The translations under genes and the position numbers were made by a program. The notes beneath the pieces are model-generated. The model saw nothing but the letters and a program-made list of their open reading frames with translations, had not been told where the DNA came from and searched no databases. DNA of 50,126 nucleotides from assembly GCA_009697455.1 (NCBI GenBank), contig SHUI01000003.1:1-50126 (forward strand), read 5' to 3'. This DNA comes from Bryobacterales bacterium (GTDB taxonomy: Bacteria; Acidobacteriota; Terriglobia; Bryobacterales; Bryobacteraceae). This document shows, in pieces, positions 26,374 to 34,455 of this stretch (position 1 is the first letter of the stretch; each line of letters starts with the position of its first letter).

Positions 26374-26955
26374 TCAAGGTTTGAGGGAAATAATCACGCT
26401 TTGTTCGCTTCCTGGAATGCGCTCAATGGCGTTGTCCGCAAAGCCGGCATTCCGGAACATCGCCTCGTACTCGGAAAACGTATAGGCGTCGCCCGCCGCG
26501 GTTGTCGCGAGCATGACAAGGCTGAACATCGCCGCTCCGGGCGGCGACACGCGATCCTCGCCCGGCACGAATTCGAGCGTTACGGCGCGGCCGCCTGGCT
26601 TCAGGGCGGCGTGCGCTTTCCGTAGTAACTGCTCGTTCGTATCCCTATCGAAGTGATGCAGGAAATTCGTAATCAAGACGATATCGTAGCCCTCACCGAA
26701 GTCGACTTCGAACGCACTTCCCGCGATGGTATCGTAACGATCCGCTGCCCCGGCGGCGCGCGCATTCTCCACGGCAACTTCGAGGACGTGCTCCCAATCG
26801 AGCGCCACAATACGCGCTCGTGGATTCGCCCGCGCGATAGCAAGGCCGAACCGGCCATGGCCGGCGGCGAGATCCAGCACCTTCCAATCTCCGCCGTTGC
26901 TCGCGCCAACCAGTTCCGCGATCACCATGGCGGGCATCGTCATCATCGGCCCCAT
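26374..26955 (-). CDS. SAM-dependent methyltransferase, catalytic part after an amber codon
   Basis: Continues in the same frame as ORF 26974..27381 and carries the Rossmann SAM domain: VLDLAAGHGRFGLAIA, ALDWEHVLEVA, ITNFLHHFD and GRAVTLEF. A methionine run MGPMMTMPAM allows re-initiation at 26955, but the conserved segment AEFARS just before shows the real protein began upstream. The family is the O-methyltransferase type with an N-terminal dimerization helix domain. The separated part may still fold but lacks its partner domain. Confidence 0.7.
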   Translation of the reverse strand: MGPMMTMPAMVIAELVGASNGGDWKVLDLAAGHGRFGLAIARANPRARIVALDWEHVLEVAVENARAAGAADRYDTIAGSAFEVDFGEGYDIVLITNFLHHFDRDTNEQLLRKAHAALKPGGRAVTLEFVPGEDRVSPPGAAMFSLVMLATTAAGDAYTFSEYEAMFRNAGFADNAIERIPGSEQSVIISLKP

Positions 26956-26973
26956 CGAACGCGCAAATTCAGC

Positions 26974-27381
26974 CTAAATTGGATGTTCGGGCGCGACGGT
27001 TCCCTGCTCACTCACGATCGTGCCGCCCTTGCGCACGGCGCCGGCAACGTCGTCGAAAGCGCCCAATAACATGGGCGAATGGAGGAACCCCACGGCCCCG
27101 CCCAGATAATGAGCCGAGCGGCGGTCGAGGAAAGCCGCCGTATCGGGAGTGAGTCCATAGCCGGAATCGGCCTTCGTGAGAAAACCCATCACAGCAAGGC
27201 AATCGCACAGAATGCGGATGCCCCTGACGGAGGCGCCGCAGCGCCTCGCGAGCGCGGACTCTGTAAGACATCCTTCGCCGATTGCCGTGAACACATCGAG
27301 ATCGATTGCGCCCTTCAGTGCCGCGCTGCGTTCATGCGCGCTAATTGTTTCGAAGAAAAGCGCTGGTGACGGATGACTCAT
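26974..27381 (-). CDS. Methyltransferase N-terminal (dimerisation/winged-helix) part, truncated by TAG
   Basis: 135 residues starting MSHPSPALFFETISAHERSA, with the winged-helix dimerisation pattern ALKGAIDLDVFTAIGEG, TESALARRCGASVRGIRILCD and FLTKADSGYGLT. The frame stops at a TAG (26976-26974) after PEHPI and goes on in phase with AEFARSMGPMM, where family members often show W at this site. So this is one 335-residue gene interrupted by one TGG to TAG change. Confidence 0.7.
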   Translation of the reverse strand: MSHPSPALFFETISAHERSAALKGAIDLDVFTAIGEGCLTESALARRCGASVRGIRILCDCLAVMGFLTKADSGYGLTPDTAAFLDRRSAHYLGGAVGFLHSPMLLGAFDDVAGAVRKGGTIVSEQGTVAPEHPI

Positions 27382-27521
27382 GGTGAGATTTCTTCGATTA
27401 TACGATAGCGGGTTCTTACCCCGGGCACACCTCTCTAGTAACTGCTGCCAGAGCCGCGCATGGAACGGCTCATGATGGTAAGGAGCAACGTAGTCGTAAC
27501 CCGGTACCTTGTCTGGGTTAC

Positions 27522-27940
27522 TTGGCTAGCCCGACGGTCATTTCTTTGGGCGCGCGCCGGCGGCCGCGTTTATCCGAGATTCGTGCCATCTGGCGACCCA
27601 ACGGCCATCAGGGATTCGTTGAAGCGTCTCCGCTTGATCGCTTGCCGCCAAAGTATCCGGACCAGGAGAGCATCGACACTTTCGCAATCACGTCGCGCTT
27701 AAAGCACCCCCTTGGACCCTCGAATCGAGAAGAAGAATTCGAGAAGCCCTCGGCGAAGGAACCAGCACTGTGGCCGCCACCGGAGTGATCGCGGCGATCA
27801 AGGGGCTTGGGTTACAGCCCTACGAAGCTCCAGCCCCCCTTCCGCCTATTGAGATCCGCGAAATCGACCTGATTCGCTGGCTGGCCTTCACAGCGGAGGG
27901 GACGGCCAGTCGCGTTGAAACCTCGGAGTGCTCCTGTTGA
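27522..27940 (+). pseudogene. Decayed unidentified gene
   Basis: The frame at 27522 gives MASPTVISLGARRRPRLSEI and WRPNGHQGFVEASPL, ending in QESIDTF. A shifted frame then gives NHVALKAPPWTLESRRRIREAL and TVAATGVIAAIKGLGLQPYE up to the stop at 27938-27940. Codon bias and the smooth joining suggest one real gene with a frameshift near 27680. I recognise no family. An upstream inverted repeat, GTAACCC (27496-27502) and GGGTTAC (27515-27521), may be regulatory. Confidence 0.35.
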
Positions 27941-28027
27941 TCGGAAAGGGTTGGAAAAGACGGAAAGGGAGCGCGCTCCTTATTTCGCGTGCTACACTGA
28001 ACGAGTTGAGCGGTTTTCCCGCAATGC

Positions 28028-28104
<77 letters not shown>

Positions 28105-28554
28105 CTCCTTTTCACCGCTTCCCCAGCTTTTCCAGTTATTTGCGGCTGGAGGCTCACAACGCCCCGCGGCAGCAACCGGCACGAAATCCCCCTAAGAATC
28201 GGATCGTTCCCTCATCCGCACGGAATCGCGCTCGGATCCGCGGCGAAGAGTTGCCGAGGCGGGCCAGCCGTAGGCTGCGGCGTGGCCGTCGCGTGCGCGC
28301 TTAATCTATAGGCCATAGCAGGGTAGGTAAGTCGTCGCAATCTGGCCGAAAGGAGCACACGCTGCACACGAGTAACTTCCTGGTGCCGCGCGGTCGGGCG
28401 GTCTCCGTGCACTAGTCGCGCACGAGGCTGGCGGGGGAAAGCGGCGAGCGCATCCGCAGTGCTGCACCGGGTATAACGGGTACATACCTTTGATGCCGGG
28501 ACGCACGCTCTTGTTCTAGAATGAATAAGGAAGTCAGATTCTTCCGGTTCTATT
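28105..28554 (+). other. 450 bases after the tRNA without a recognised gene
   Basis: No credible ORF on either strand. The plus-strand stretch just before the FkbH gene has no Shine-Dalgarno sequence, and I found no integrase or attachment-site duplicate of the tRNA end. Confidence 0.3.
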
Positions 28555-30309
28555 GTGAAAATCAGCGAGGCGCTAAAGGTCCTCCAATCCGTACCGCGCG
28601 AGGGTGAGCCCTTTGAAGCGGCTCTGGTCTGCGGCTTCACGCCACTCCATTTGGAAACACTGCTCGGAGCGCGATTGCAGCAGCGGCTGAGCGGCAGGCG
28701 GATCGCCGTCGCCAAAGGACTCTTCGGAGACACGGCAGGAACGCTCGAATCGTTGCGCGGGGCGCGCCCACACGCCGTCGCTTTGGCACTGGAGTGGCAG
28801 GATCTCGATCCCCGCCTTGGATTCCGAGCAGCGGGAGCCTGGAACCCCGCGGCCGTGGCGGACATCGTGACGAGCGCGGCCCGGATGCTGGACCGGATGG
28901 GTGCCGCGGTCGAACAGATTGAGCCCGGCGTGCCCGTCGCCTGCTGCCTGCCCACGCTCCCGCTCCCGCCGCTGTTTCACACACCGGGCTGGCAGTCTTC
29001 CGAGGCATGCGTGCTGCTCGAAGGCAGCCTGAACGACTTCGCGCTACGGGTGGTCCGGCGACCTGGCGCGGCGCTCGCCGACACCGCCCGGTTGGCCCAA
29101 AACTCGCCCCCGGCGGCCCGTTTCGATTTGAAGTCGGATTTGGCGAGCGGCTTGCCATACACGCTTGCGCACGCCGACGCCGTAGCCGAGGCGCTGGCGC
29201 TCCTGTTGGTCCCACCGGCGCCGAAGAAGGGGCTCGTGACCGATCTCGACGATACCCTCTGGCACGGCCTGGTGGGTGAAATCGGACCCGAGAATGTGTC
29301 ATGGGATCTCGACAGCCATCACCCCGTACATGGGCTTTATCAGAAGCTCCTGGCTTCCTTCGCCGAGGAAGGAGTCCTGATAGGCGTCGCGAGCAAGAAC
29401 GACGCGCAGGTTGCCGCCCGAGCGCTCGCCCGCCCGGACATTCTTCTGCCGCCAGGCAAGATCTATCCGCTCGAAGTGCATTGGAACCCCAAGTCGGGAT
29501 CTGTCGGGCGCATCCTGAAGGCGTGGAATATCGGCGCCGACAGCGTAGTGTTCGTGGACGACAGCCCCATGGAACTCGCCGAAGTGGCTGCGGCACATCC
29601 GGGGATCGAGTGTGTGCTGTTTCCGAAGAGCGACCCCGCCGCGTGCCTCGCCTTGTTACGCCGTCTGCGGGATTGGTTTGGAAAGCCGCGGATCGCCGGG
29701 GAGGATGCGTTACGCCTGGAGAGCATTCGCCAGGGCGAGGCCTTCCGCGAAGTTGAGAGCGGCGGCGGCGCCGAGGCTTTTCTGAGTCAGGCGGATGCCA
29801 CCCTCACCATCGATTTCGCCGTTTCGTCTTCCGACGCGCGCACGCTCGAGTTGGTGAACAAGACCAACCAGTTCAACCTGAACGGCGTGCGTTTCACGGA
29901 AGGGGACTGGCTTCGCCTGCTCGCGAACCCGAACGCGATTCTCGCCGCGGTCAGTTACCAGGATAAATTCGGCCCTCTCGGCAAGATCGCTGTATTGGCC
30001 GGCCACGTGGACGGAGACGAGATGCGCGTGAATTCGTGGGTTATGAGCTGCCGGGCGTTTTCGCGGCGCATTGAACATCGTTGCCTACAAAGCCTGTTCG
30101 ATCGCTGCGCCGCGCGGGAGATCATTTTCGATTTCCGGCCGACGGCAAAAAACGGACCTCTTCAGGACTTCTTCGAGAGCCTCACGGGCGGCCGCCCGCA
30201 GGGTCCTTTCCGGCTGACACGAGAACAGTTCGAAGAGAAACGCCCGCTGCTGTATCATAGAATAGTAGAAACCGAATCAACGTCATGGATGCCATCACAA
30301 CCCGCCTGA
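28555..30309 (+). CDS. FkbH-like HAD-IIIC protein
   Basis: 584 residues. Residues 230-380 are a HAD domain with LVTDLDDTLWHGLVGE (nucleophile Asp) and VVFVDDSPMELAEV. After this comes the GNAT-like half with NKTNQFNLNGVRFT, the hallmark of FkbH. Family members take 1,3-bisphosphoglycerate, dephosphorylate it and load the glyceryl unit on an acyl carrier protein. The N-terminal 220 residues are an SGNH-like/unknown region as in HAD-IIIC proteins. GTG 28555 starts the gene. Its 3' end overlaps the ACP gene by 25 bases. Confidence 0.87.
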   Translation: MKISEALKVLQSVPREGEPFEAALVCGFTPLHLETLLGARLQQRLSGRRIAVAKGLFGDTAGTLESLRGARPHAVALALEWQDLDPRLGFRAAGAWNPAAVADIVTSAARMLDRMGAAVEQIEPGVPVACCLPTLPLPPLFHTPGWQSSEACVLLEGSLNDFALRVVRRPGAALADTARLAQNSPPAARFDLKSDLASGLPYTLAHADAVAEALALLLVPPAPKKGLVTDLDDTLWHGLVGEIGPENVSWDLDSHHPVHGLYQKLLASFAEEGVLIGVASKNDAQVAARALARPDILLPPGKIYPLEVHWNPKSGSVGRILKAWNIGADSVVFVDDSPMELAEVAAAHPGIECVLFPKSDPAACLALLRRLRDWFGKPRIAGEDALRLESIRQGEAFREVESGGGAEAFLSQADATLTIDFAVSSSDARTLELVNKTNQFNLNGVRFTEGDWLRLLANPNAILAAVSYQDKFGPLGKIAVLAGHVDGDEMRVNSWVMSCRAFSRRIEHRCLQSLFDRCAAREIIFDFRPTAKNGPLQDFFESLTGGRPQGPFRLTREQFEEKRPLLYHRIVETESTSWMPSQPA

Positions 30310-30536
30310 CGGCCTGCTTTCAGACCGTTTTTCCGGCGTTGCCGGAAGACCAGATTCCGAGCGCGTCGCAAGCCTCGGTGCCGGCTTGGGATTCAACCGC
30401 GGCCATTCTCCTCGTCAACGTGATCGAGGATGAGTTCGCGATCGAAATGGATTTCGACCGCTTGGCGGATCTCGATACCTTTGAGCGTGTCCGCGAATAC
30501 CTGGGCGAGCAGGTTGGCGGGGGCGTCGCGCATTGA
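30285..30536 (+). CDS. Acyl carrier protein
   Basis: 83 residues with the 4'-phosphopantetheine site in VPAWDSTAAILLVNVIEDEF (Ser of DS). The downstream helix EIEMDFDRLADLDTFERV is acidic, as usual. It is probably loaded with glyceryl by the FkbH protein. Start ATG 30285 overlaps the upstream gene, and its TGA stop overlaps the next start TTG. Confidence 0.87.
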   Translation: MDAITTRLTACFQTVFPALPEDQIPSASQASVPAWDSTAAILLVNVIEDEFAIEMDFDRLADLDTFERVREYLGEQVGGGVAH

Positions 30537-31258
30537 TCCTGAAGTTGGTGAGGATGGGACGCCGCAGTGACGCGCCGTTCTTCCGCTTCCTGCGAACTGT
30601 CGCCAAACGCGTCCGCGCTGGCAACTTGCCGGTCCCCCGCTTTCTGCACCCGCTGCTGCTGCCGTTTTTTTACTTGCCCATGGTGGTTCGACGGGTTTCG
30701 TCCTTCCTGTTCAGCTATTTTATCCGGGAACCGCTGTTTCGCAGCCGCTGCGCCTCGATGGGCCGGAATTTCCGGTTGTCGCGCATGCCTTGGGTGGTGG
30801 GCCATGCGGAAATTCACATTGGCAACGACGTGAGTTTCTTCGGTAAGGTCGATATCTCGAGCGGGGGAGTTTTCGACCGGCCCCGGCTGATCCTGGGCGA
30901 TCGCGTGGATATCGGTCACGGCGTCGGATTCACGGTGAACAAAGAGATCATCATCGAAGAAGACGTGAACGTAGCCAATCACGTGCAATTCCGCGATAGC
31001 GACGCGCATCCGCGGGACGCCGTGGCTCGCATTGCGGACGAGCGTCCCCCAGCCGAGGAGATCAAACCCGTGCGCGTCTGCCGTCGCGCCTGGATCGGAG
31101 GGCACGTTTACATCATGAAGGGAGTGACAATCGGGGAGGGCGCGATTATCGGTGTCAACAGCGTCGTGGTGACCGATATTCCCCCCTATTGCGTCGCGAT
31201 GGGCAATCCGGCGCGCGTGGTTGTGAAGGGTCAAAAACCGGCGGGTGAGGGCGCGTAG
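30533..31258 (+). CDS. Hexapeptide-repeat acyltransferase (WbbJ/Maa-type)
   Basis: 241 residues. An N-terminal basic, membrane-associated helix (PLLLPFFYLPMVVRR) is followed by a left-handed beta helix with hexapeptide turns (AEIHIGNDVSF, LILGDRVDIGHGVGF, IIIEEDVNVANHVQF). The acyltransferase tail is WIGGHVYIMKGVTIGEGAIIGVNSVVV and GNPARVV. It likely moves the acyl or glyceryl unit of the carrier protein to a sugar or lipid. TTG 30533 overlaps the ACP stop; ATG 30554 is a second choice. Confidence 0.85.
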   Translation: MILKLVRMGRRSDAPFFRFLRTVAKRVRAGNLPVPRFLHPLLLPFFYLPMVVRRVSSFLFSYFIREPLFRSRCASMGRNFRLSRMPWVVGHAEIHIGNDVSFFGKVDISSGGVFDRPRLILGDRVDIGHGVGFTVNKEIIIEEDVNVANHVQFRDSDAHPRDAVARIADERPPAEEIKPVRVCRRAWIGGHVYIMKGVTIGEGAIIGVNSVVVTDIPPYCVAMGNPARVVVKGQKPAGEGA

Positions 31259-31268
31259 CCCGCTTCGG

Positions 31269-31410
31269 TCAGCTTTCCTTCCACATCATTTCGGCGTCGC
31301 AGCGGCGCACGTAGTTTGCGTCCAGCGCGGCGGGGTCCACCGCCTCGCCGGCCTGGTATTTGCGCCCGGCGATTCGCGCGACGGCGCCGGCAAGAGCGGG
31401 AGGCGCCTGC
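31269..31410 (-). repeat. Duplicated 3' end of tsaB
   Basis: The 142 bases match the true tsaB end (34456-34598) with about seven differences, including the stop codon at the first bases. It is joined directly at 31410/31411 to the unknown gene below. It encodes no full protein; it is a recombination scar. Confidence 0.9.
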
Positions 31411-32173
31411 CGTCTGGACGTATTCATAGATGCACCGGATCGACGCGCTATCCTGCACGCGCATCGGGATGGCCACCGTTTCCGCGACCGCGAGCGCGCC
31501 GGGGATCTGGAATGTGTACGCGCCGCCGTTGCACGTCCGGTCACCCGGCATGAACGGTTCGCTATGGTGGCTGAGCGGAAACGTCGTGAACGGCCCGTAC
31601 CCGAAGTTGTTCGCCACGCCCGCGACCGCCGCGACCACGCAGACGGAGGGGATCTTGATCTCGATCCTGGCCGGAAGCCCCGGCGTCCGGAAGAATCCCT
31701 TCTTGACGCTGAACGTGAACATCTTCGAGTCGAGCTTGAAGAACCGGATGCCCGCCGCATGCGGGCATCGCAGCGTTTTGAACGAGGCCCAGTCTGCCGG
31801 TTCGCCCGCCCAGTGACGCTGAAACTGGAAGTTACCGGTGGGCACCACGTCGCCCTCGCTGCCGGGGCCGACGATCTGCGCGCACTCATACGAGCGCCGT
31901 CCACCCTGGCCGTCGGTCTGTGGGCCAGCATCAATGTTTCCATCGACAAGGACACCGATCCGGTACCCGTCCGTCTCCTGGGATTCGCTCACGTTCGAGT
32001 GCGGCGTTGTAGAAGCCCAGGACCGCGAAGTCTTCGGCGGCTTGGAAGGTGCCGGAGATGGACACACGCGGCGCGGAGGCGTCGTGGAGCGTGGTCGTCG
32101 CGCCACGACCGGTGAAGCCCTGCAACTGGAAGTTGCGGCGGAGATCGAAGATTTGGAGCGCCTCAGTTGCCAT
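31411..32173 (-). pseudogene. Broken copy 1 of an unrecognised protein gene
   Basis: Starts at ATG 32173 with MATEALQIFDLRRNFQLQGF and VSISGTFQAAEDFAVLGFYNAALER. The frame then shifts near 31990 to QETDGYRIGVLVDGN and NFQFQRHWAGEPADWASF, ending abruptly at the tsaB tail (31410). The C-terminus seen in copy 2 is lost. Bases 31411-31843 repeat 33192-33612 at high identity with one 12-bp indel. I do not recognise the family; no catalytic motif is visible. The fold seems beta-rich, perhaps a capsid- or surface-like protein. Confidence 0.6.
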
Positions 32174-32256
32174 TCCTGGGCCTCATTTGGGGCGATACCG
32201 GCGAGAGTGGGCTGAATGTGAACATGGAGCGATCAAACGCGGGTTCCCAACGCTAT

Positions 32257-32277
32257 GGCATATGCCGTAACATATGC
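32257..32277 (+). promoter_or_regulatory. Palindromic operator before vapBC
   Basis: GCATATG (32258-32264) and CATATGC (32271-32277) are a perfect 7-bp inverted repeat with a 6-base spacer, just before the AGGAGG ribosome binding site (32280-32285). VapB-type antitoxins autoregulate through such sites. Confidence 0.6.
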
Positions 32278-32290
32278 TTAGGAGGCGGTA

Positions 32291-32524
32291 ATGTTTCCCG
32301 AACGGCGAGTCAGGCTATTCAAGAACGGGCGGAACCAGGCAGTGCGTATTCCTCGAGGCTTTGAACTGCCCGGCAAGAACGCCGTAATGCGCAAGGAGGG
32401 CGAAAAGCTCATCGTGGAACCCGTCACCCCGAAATCCCTGCTGGGAGTCCTTGCGACGCTCACGCCCCTCGACGAGGAGTTCCCCGAGATCTCTGATCTG
32501 AGTCCGCGCTCCGTCGAACTCTGA
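32291..32524 (+). CDS. VapB-type antitoxin (AbrB/MazE fold)
   Basis: 77 residues with the N-terminal swapped-hairpin DNA-binding part RVRLFKNGRNQAVRIPRGFELPG and an acidic C-terminal tail (TPLDEEFPEISDLSPRS) that would block the toxin. Ribosome binding site AGGAGG and a palindromic operator lie just upstream. The stop overlaps the vapC start by one base (TGATG). Confidence 0.88.
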   Translation: MFPERRVRLFKNGRNQAVRIPRGFELPGKNAVMRKEGEKLIVEPVTPKSLLGVLATLTPLDEEFPEISDLSPRSVEL

Positions 32525-32922
32525 TGCGCTACCTGCTCGATACAAACATCGTCTCCGAGTTGATCCGTAAACCGCAGGGCAGCGTGACGGAGCGGGTCCG
32601 AGAGGTAGGTGAATCGCAAGTGGCGACCAGCATCATTGTCGCTGCCGAGTTGCGCTACGGCGCCGCCAAGAAGGGATCGGCCCGTCTCACGGCTCAAATC
32701 GAGGCCGTGCTCGGAGCCTTGGAGGTTCTGCCCTTCGAAGAGCCGGCCGACCGCGTGTACGGCGTTCTCCGCGCCGGTCTCGAACAGAAAGGCCAACCGA
32801 TTGGCGGCAACGATCTGCTAATCGCCGCTCAGGCCCTCTCACTTGGATTCACGCTCGTCACCGCCAACGAACGGGAGTTTGCCAAAATCGAGGACCTTCC
32901 CCGCGAGAACTGGCTCGCTTAA
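32524..32922 (+). CDS. VapC-type PIN-domain ribonuclease toxin
   Basis: 132 residues with the PIN acidic set: MRYLLDTNIVSELIR (Asp), SIIVAAELRYGA (Glu), GGNDLLIAAQALSLGFTLVTAN (Asp and Asn). VapC proteins cut tRNAs or rRNA. It is cotranscribed with the antitoxin. It sits inside a 3-kb scrambled island between two copies of an unknown gene. Confidence 0.9.
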   Translation: MRYLLDTNIVSELIRKPQGSVTERVREVGESQVATSIIVAAELRYGAAKKGSARLTAQIEAVLGALEVLPFEEPADRVYGVLRAGLEQKGQPIGGNDLLIAAQALSLGFTLVTANEREFAKIEDLPRENWLA

Positions 32923-32924
32923 GC

Positions 32925-33812
32925 TCACGTCTGGATCACCACGGTGAGGTTGCTGCCCGGGTCCGGGCTGGCGACCGCCAGGATATCGAACGCGAGGGTG
33001 TCGCCCTCGTAAAGGATCTGCGTCGGCCAGATCGTCGGCCGCACCGTCGCGCCAGTGCTGTGGTCTTTGGTGAACACCGCTCGGAACGTCTGCGCGACCG
33101 GATCGGCGGCTAGCACCTCGACGTACTCCTCGTTGGCGGGGCCGAGGTTCACGTGGACGAACTCGCGCACGCTCTGGCCGTCCGTGGTCGGCGTCTGGAC
33201 GTACGCATAGATGCACCAGATCGAGGCGCTATCCTGCACGCGCATCGGGATCGTCGCTGTATCCGCGACGGCGAGCGCTCCTGGGACCTGGAACGTGTAC
33301 GCGCCGCCGTTGCACCTCCGGTCCGGTTCGCTATAGTGGCTGAGCGGAAACGTCGTGAACGGCCCGTACCCGAAGTTGTTCGCCACGCCCGCGACCGCCG
33401 CGACCACGCAGACGGAGGGGATCTTGATCTCGATCCTGGCCGGAAGCCCAGGCGTCCGGAAGAAGCCCTTCTTGACGCTGAACGTGAAGTTCTTCGAGTC
33501 CAGCTTGAAGACCCGGATGCCCGCCGCATGCGGGCACCGCAGCGTCTCGAAGAAGGCCCAGTCTGCCGGTTCGCCCGCCCAGTGGCGCTGGAACTGGAAG
33601 TTGCCGGTGGGCGGCGTCGAGAGTCCAGTCAAGGATGTCACCCTTCCACAAATCGAGCATGATGCCTTGCCCGACGTGGAGCAGAGAGAAGGCATGGTGC
33701 GCAAGGGCAAGGCAGCATGGTCCAACGGAAAGCCCACGGGGGTGCATCTACGTTCGCGGCATTGGCAGGGATGGGCAGCGGCAGCGGCGACACTCCTGTG
33801 TCCTGTCCACAC
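32925..33812 (-). CDS. Copy 2 of the unrecognised protein, N-terminally truncated or rearranged
   Basis: The conserved part is GNFQFQRHWAGEPADWAFF, KLDSKNFTFSVKKGFFRTPG, KIPSVCVVAAVAGVANNFGYG and YTFQVPGALAVADTA. An intact C-terminus missing from copy 1 follows: REFVHVNLGPANEEYVEV, TIWPTQILYEGDTLAFDI. The homology to copy 1 stops at 33612; upstream residues of the ORF are low-complexity and probably not native. So the real N-terminal third was lost. The function is unknown. The gene lies 3 bases after vapC, convergent to it. Confidence 0.45.
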   Translation of the reverse strand: MWTGHRSVAAAAAHPCQCRERRCTPVGFPLDHAALPLRTMPSLCSTSGKASCSICGRVTSLTGLSTPPTGNFQFQRHWAGEPADWAFFETLRCPHAAGIRVFKLDSKNFTFSVKKGFFRTPGLPARIEIKIPSVCVVAAVAGVANNFGYGPFTTFPLSHYSEPDRRCNGGAYTFQVPGALAVADTATIPMRVQDSASIWCIYAYVQTPTTDGQSVREFVHVNLGPANEEYVEVLAADPVAQTFRAVFTKDHSTGATVRPTIWPTQILYEGDTLAFDILAVASPDPGSNLTVVIQT

Positions 33813-33817
33813 TCCTG

Positions 33818-33846
33818 TTGGCTGCGGTATACACTGGGCATATACT
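33818..33846 (+). promoter_or_regulatory. Promoter/operator of brnTA
   Basis: TTGGCT (33818-33823) and TATACT (33841-33846) are 17 bases apart. GTATA (33827-33831) and TATAC (33841-33845) are inverted repeats overlapping the -10, suited to autoregulation by the BrnA antitoxin. Transcription would start about at the GTG 33853, so the message would be leaderless. Confidence 0.55.
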
Positions 33847-33852
33847 TCTCAT

Positions 33853-34158
33853 GTGGCGTCTTTTCCTGACGACTTGGCCGATTGCACCGGGTTTCAGTGG
33901 GACGCAGGCAATGTGGAAAAGAATTTGGAGTTGCATCGGGTGTCGAAGGCGGAGTGCGAACAGGTCTTCTTTAACCGGCCCATTCGTGTAGCGGCCGATG
34001 AGAAGCATTCACGGATTGAGTCGCGGCGGGCTGCACTGGGGCAGACCGGCGCGGGACGGTTGGTCAGCGTCGTTTGGACGGTACGGGGGACAGTGGTGAG
34101 AGTGATCTCGGCGCGGGACATGAGCCGCGCCGAACGGAGGCTTTATGACCAAACGTAA
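33853..34158 (+). CDS. BrnT-family toxin
   Basis: 101 residues of the BrnT ribonuclease toxin family: FQWDAGNVEKNLELHRVSKAECEQVF, DEKHSRIESRRAALGQT, VVRVISARDMSRAERRLY. The track ORF begins at 33355, but the added N-terminal residues are the antisense of the neighbouring gene; GTG 33853 fits the family start. The 3' end overlaps the antitoxin start by 14 bases. The toxin-first order is typical for BrnTA. Confidence 0.82.
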   Translation: MASFPDDLADCTGFQWDAGNVEKNLELHRVSKAECEQVFFNRPIRVAADEKHSRIESRRAALGQTGAGRLVSVVWTVRGTVVRVISARDMSRAERRLYDQT

Positions 34159-34447
34159 GACACCCGCGCCGAAGCCGACTCCGCGCTTCGCATCGGAGGA
34201 TGCGGAACGGCGGTTCTGGGCTGAGCACGACACGACTGAGTACTTCGACTGGAGCCAGGCCGTCGAAGCTTCCTTTCCCAACCTTAAGCCGTCGACAACC
34301 GCCATCTCGCTGCGGCTTCCGGTGACGATGCTCCATGAGTTGAAGGCTCTCGCGAACGCCAAGGATGTACCATATCAATCTTTGCTCAAGGTATTTCTGG
34401 CGGACCGCCTGGCTCGTGAGCGGAGTCGCCGGGCGCCGACTCGATAG
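34145..34447 (+). CDS. BrnA-type antitoxin (CopG/ribbon-helix-helix)
   Basis: 100 residues with a C-terminal ribbon-helix-helix (TTAISLRLPVTMLHELKALANAKDVPYQSLLKVFLADRL), preceded by a linker with W..HDTTEYFDWSQA that clasps the toxin. It neutralises the toxin and represses the operon. The ATG overlaps the toxin stop region. Confidence 0.82.
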   Translation: MTKRKTPAPKPTPRFASEDAERRFWAEHDTTEYFDWSQAVEASFPNLKPSTTAISLRLPVTMLHELKALANAKDVPYQSLLKVFLADRLARERSRRAPTR

Positions 34448-34455
34448 TCTCCGAA

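Noticed and set aside
33355-33852. Long N-terminal part of the ORF containing BrnT
   Set aside because: It is the antisense of the duplicated unknown gene; BrnT homology begins only near 33885.
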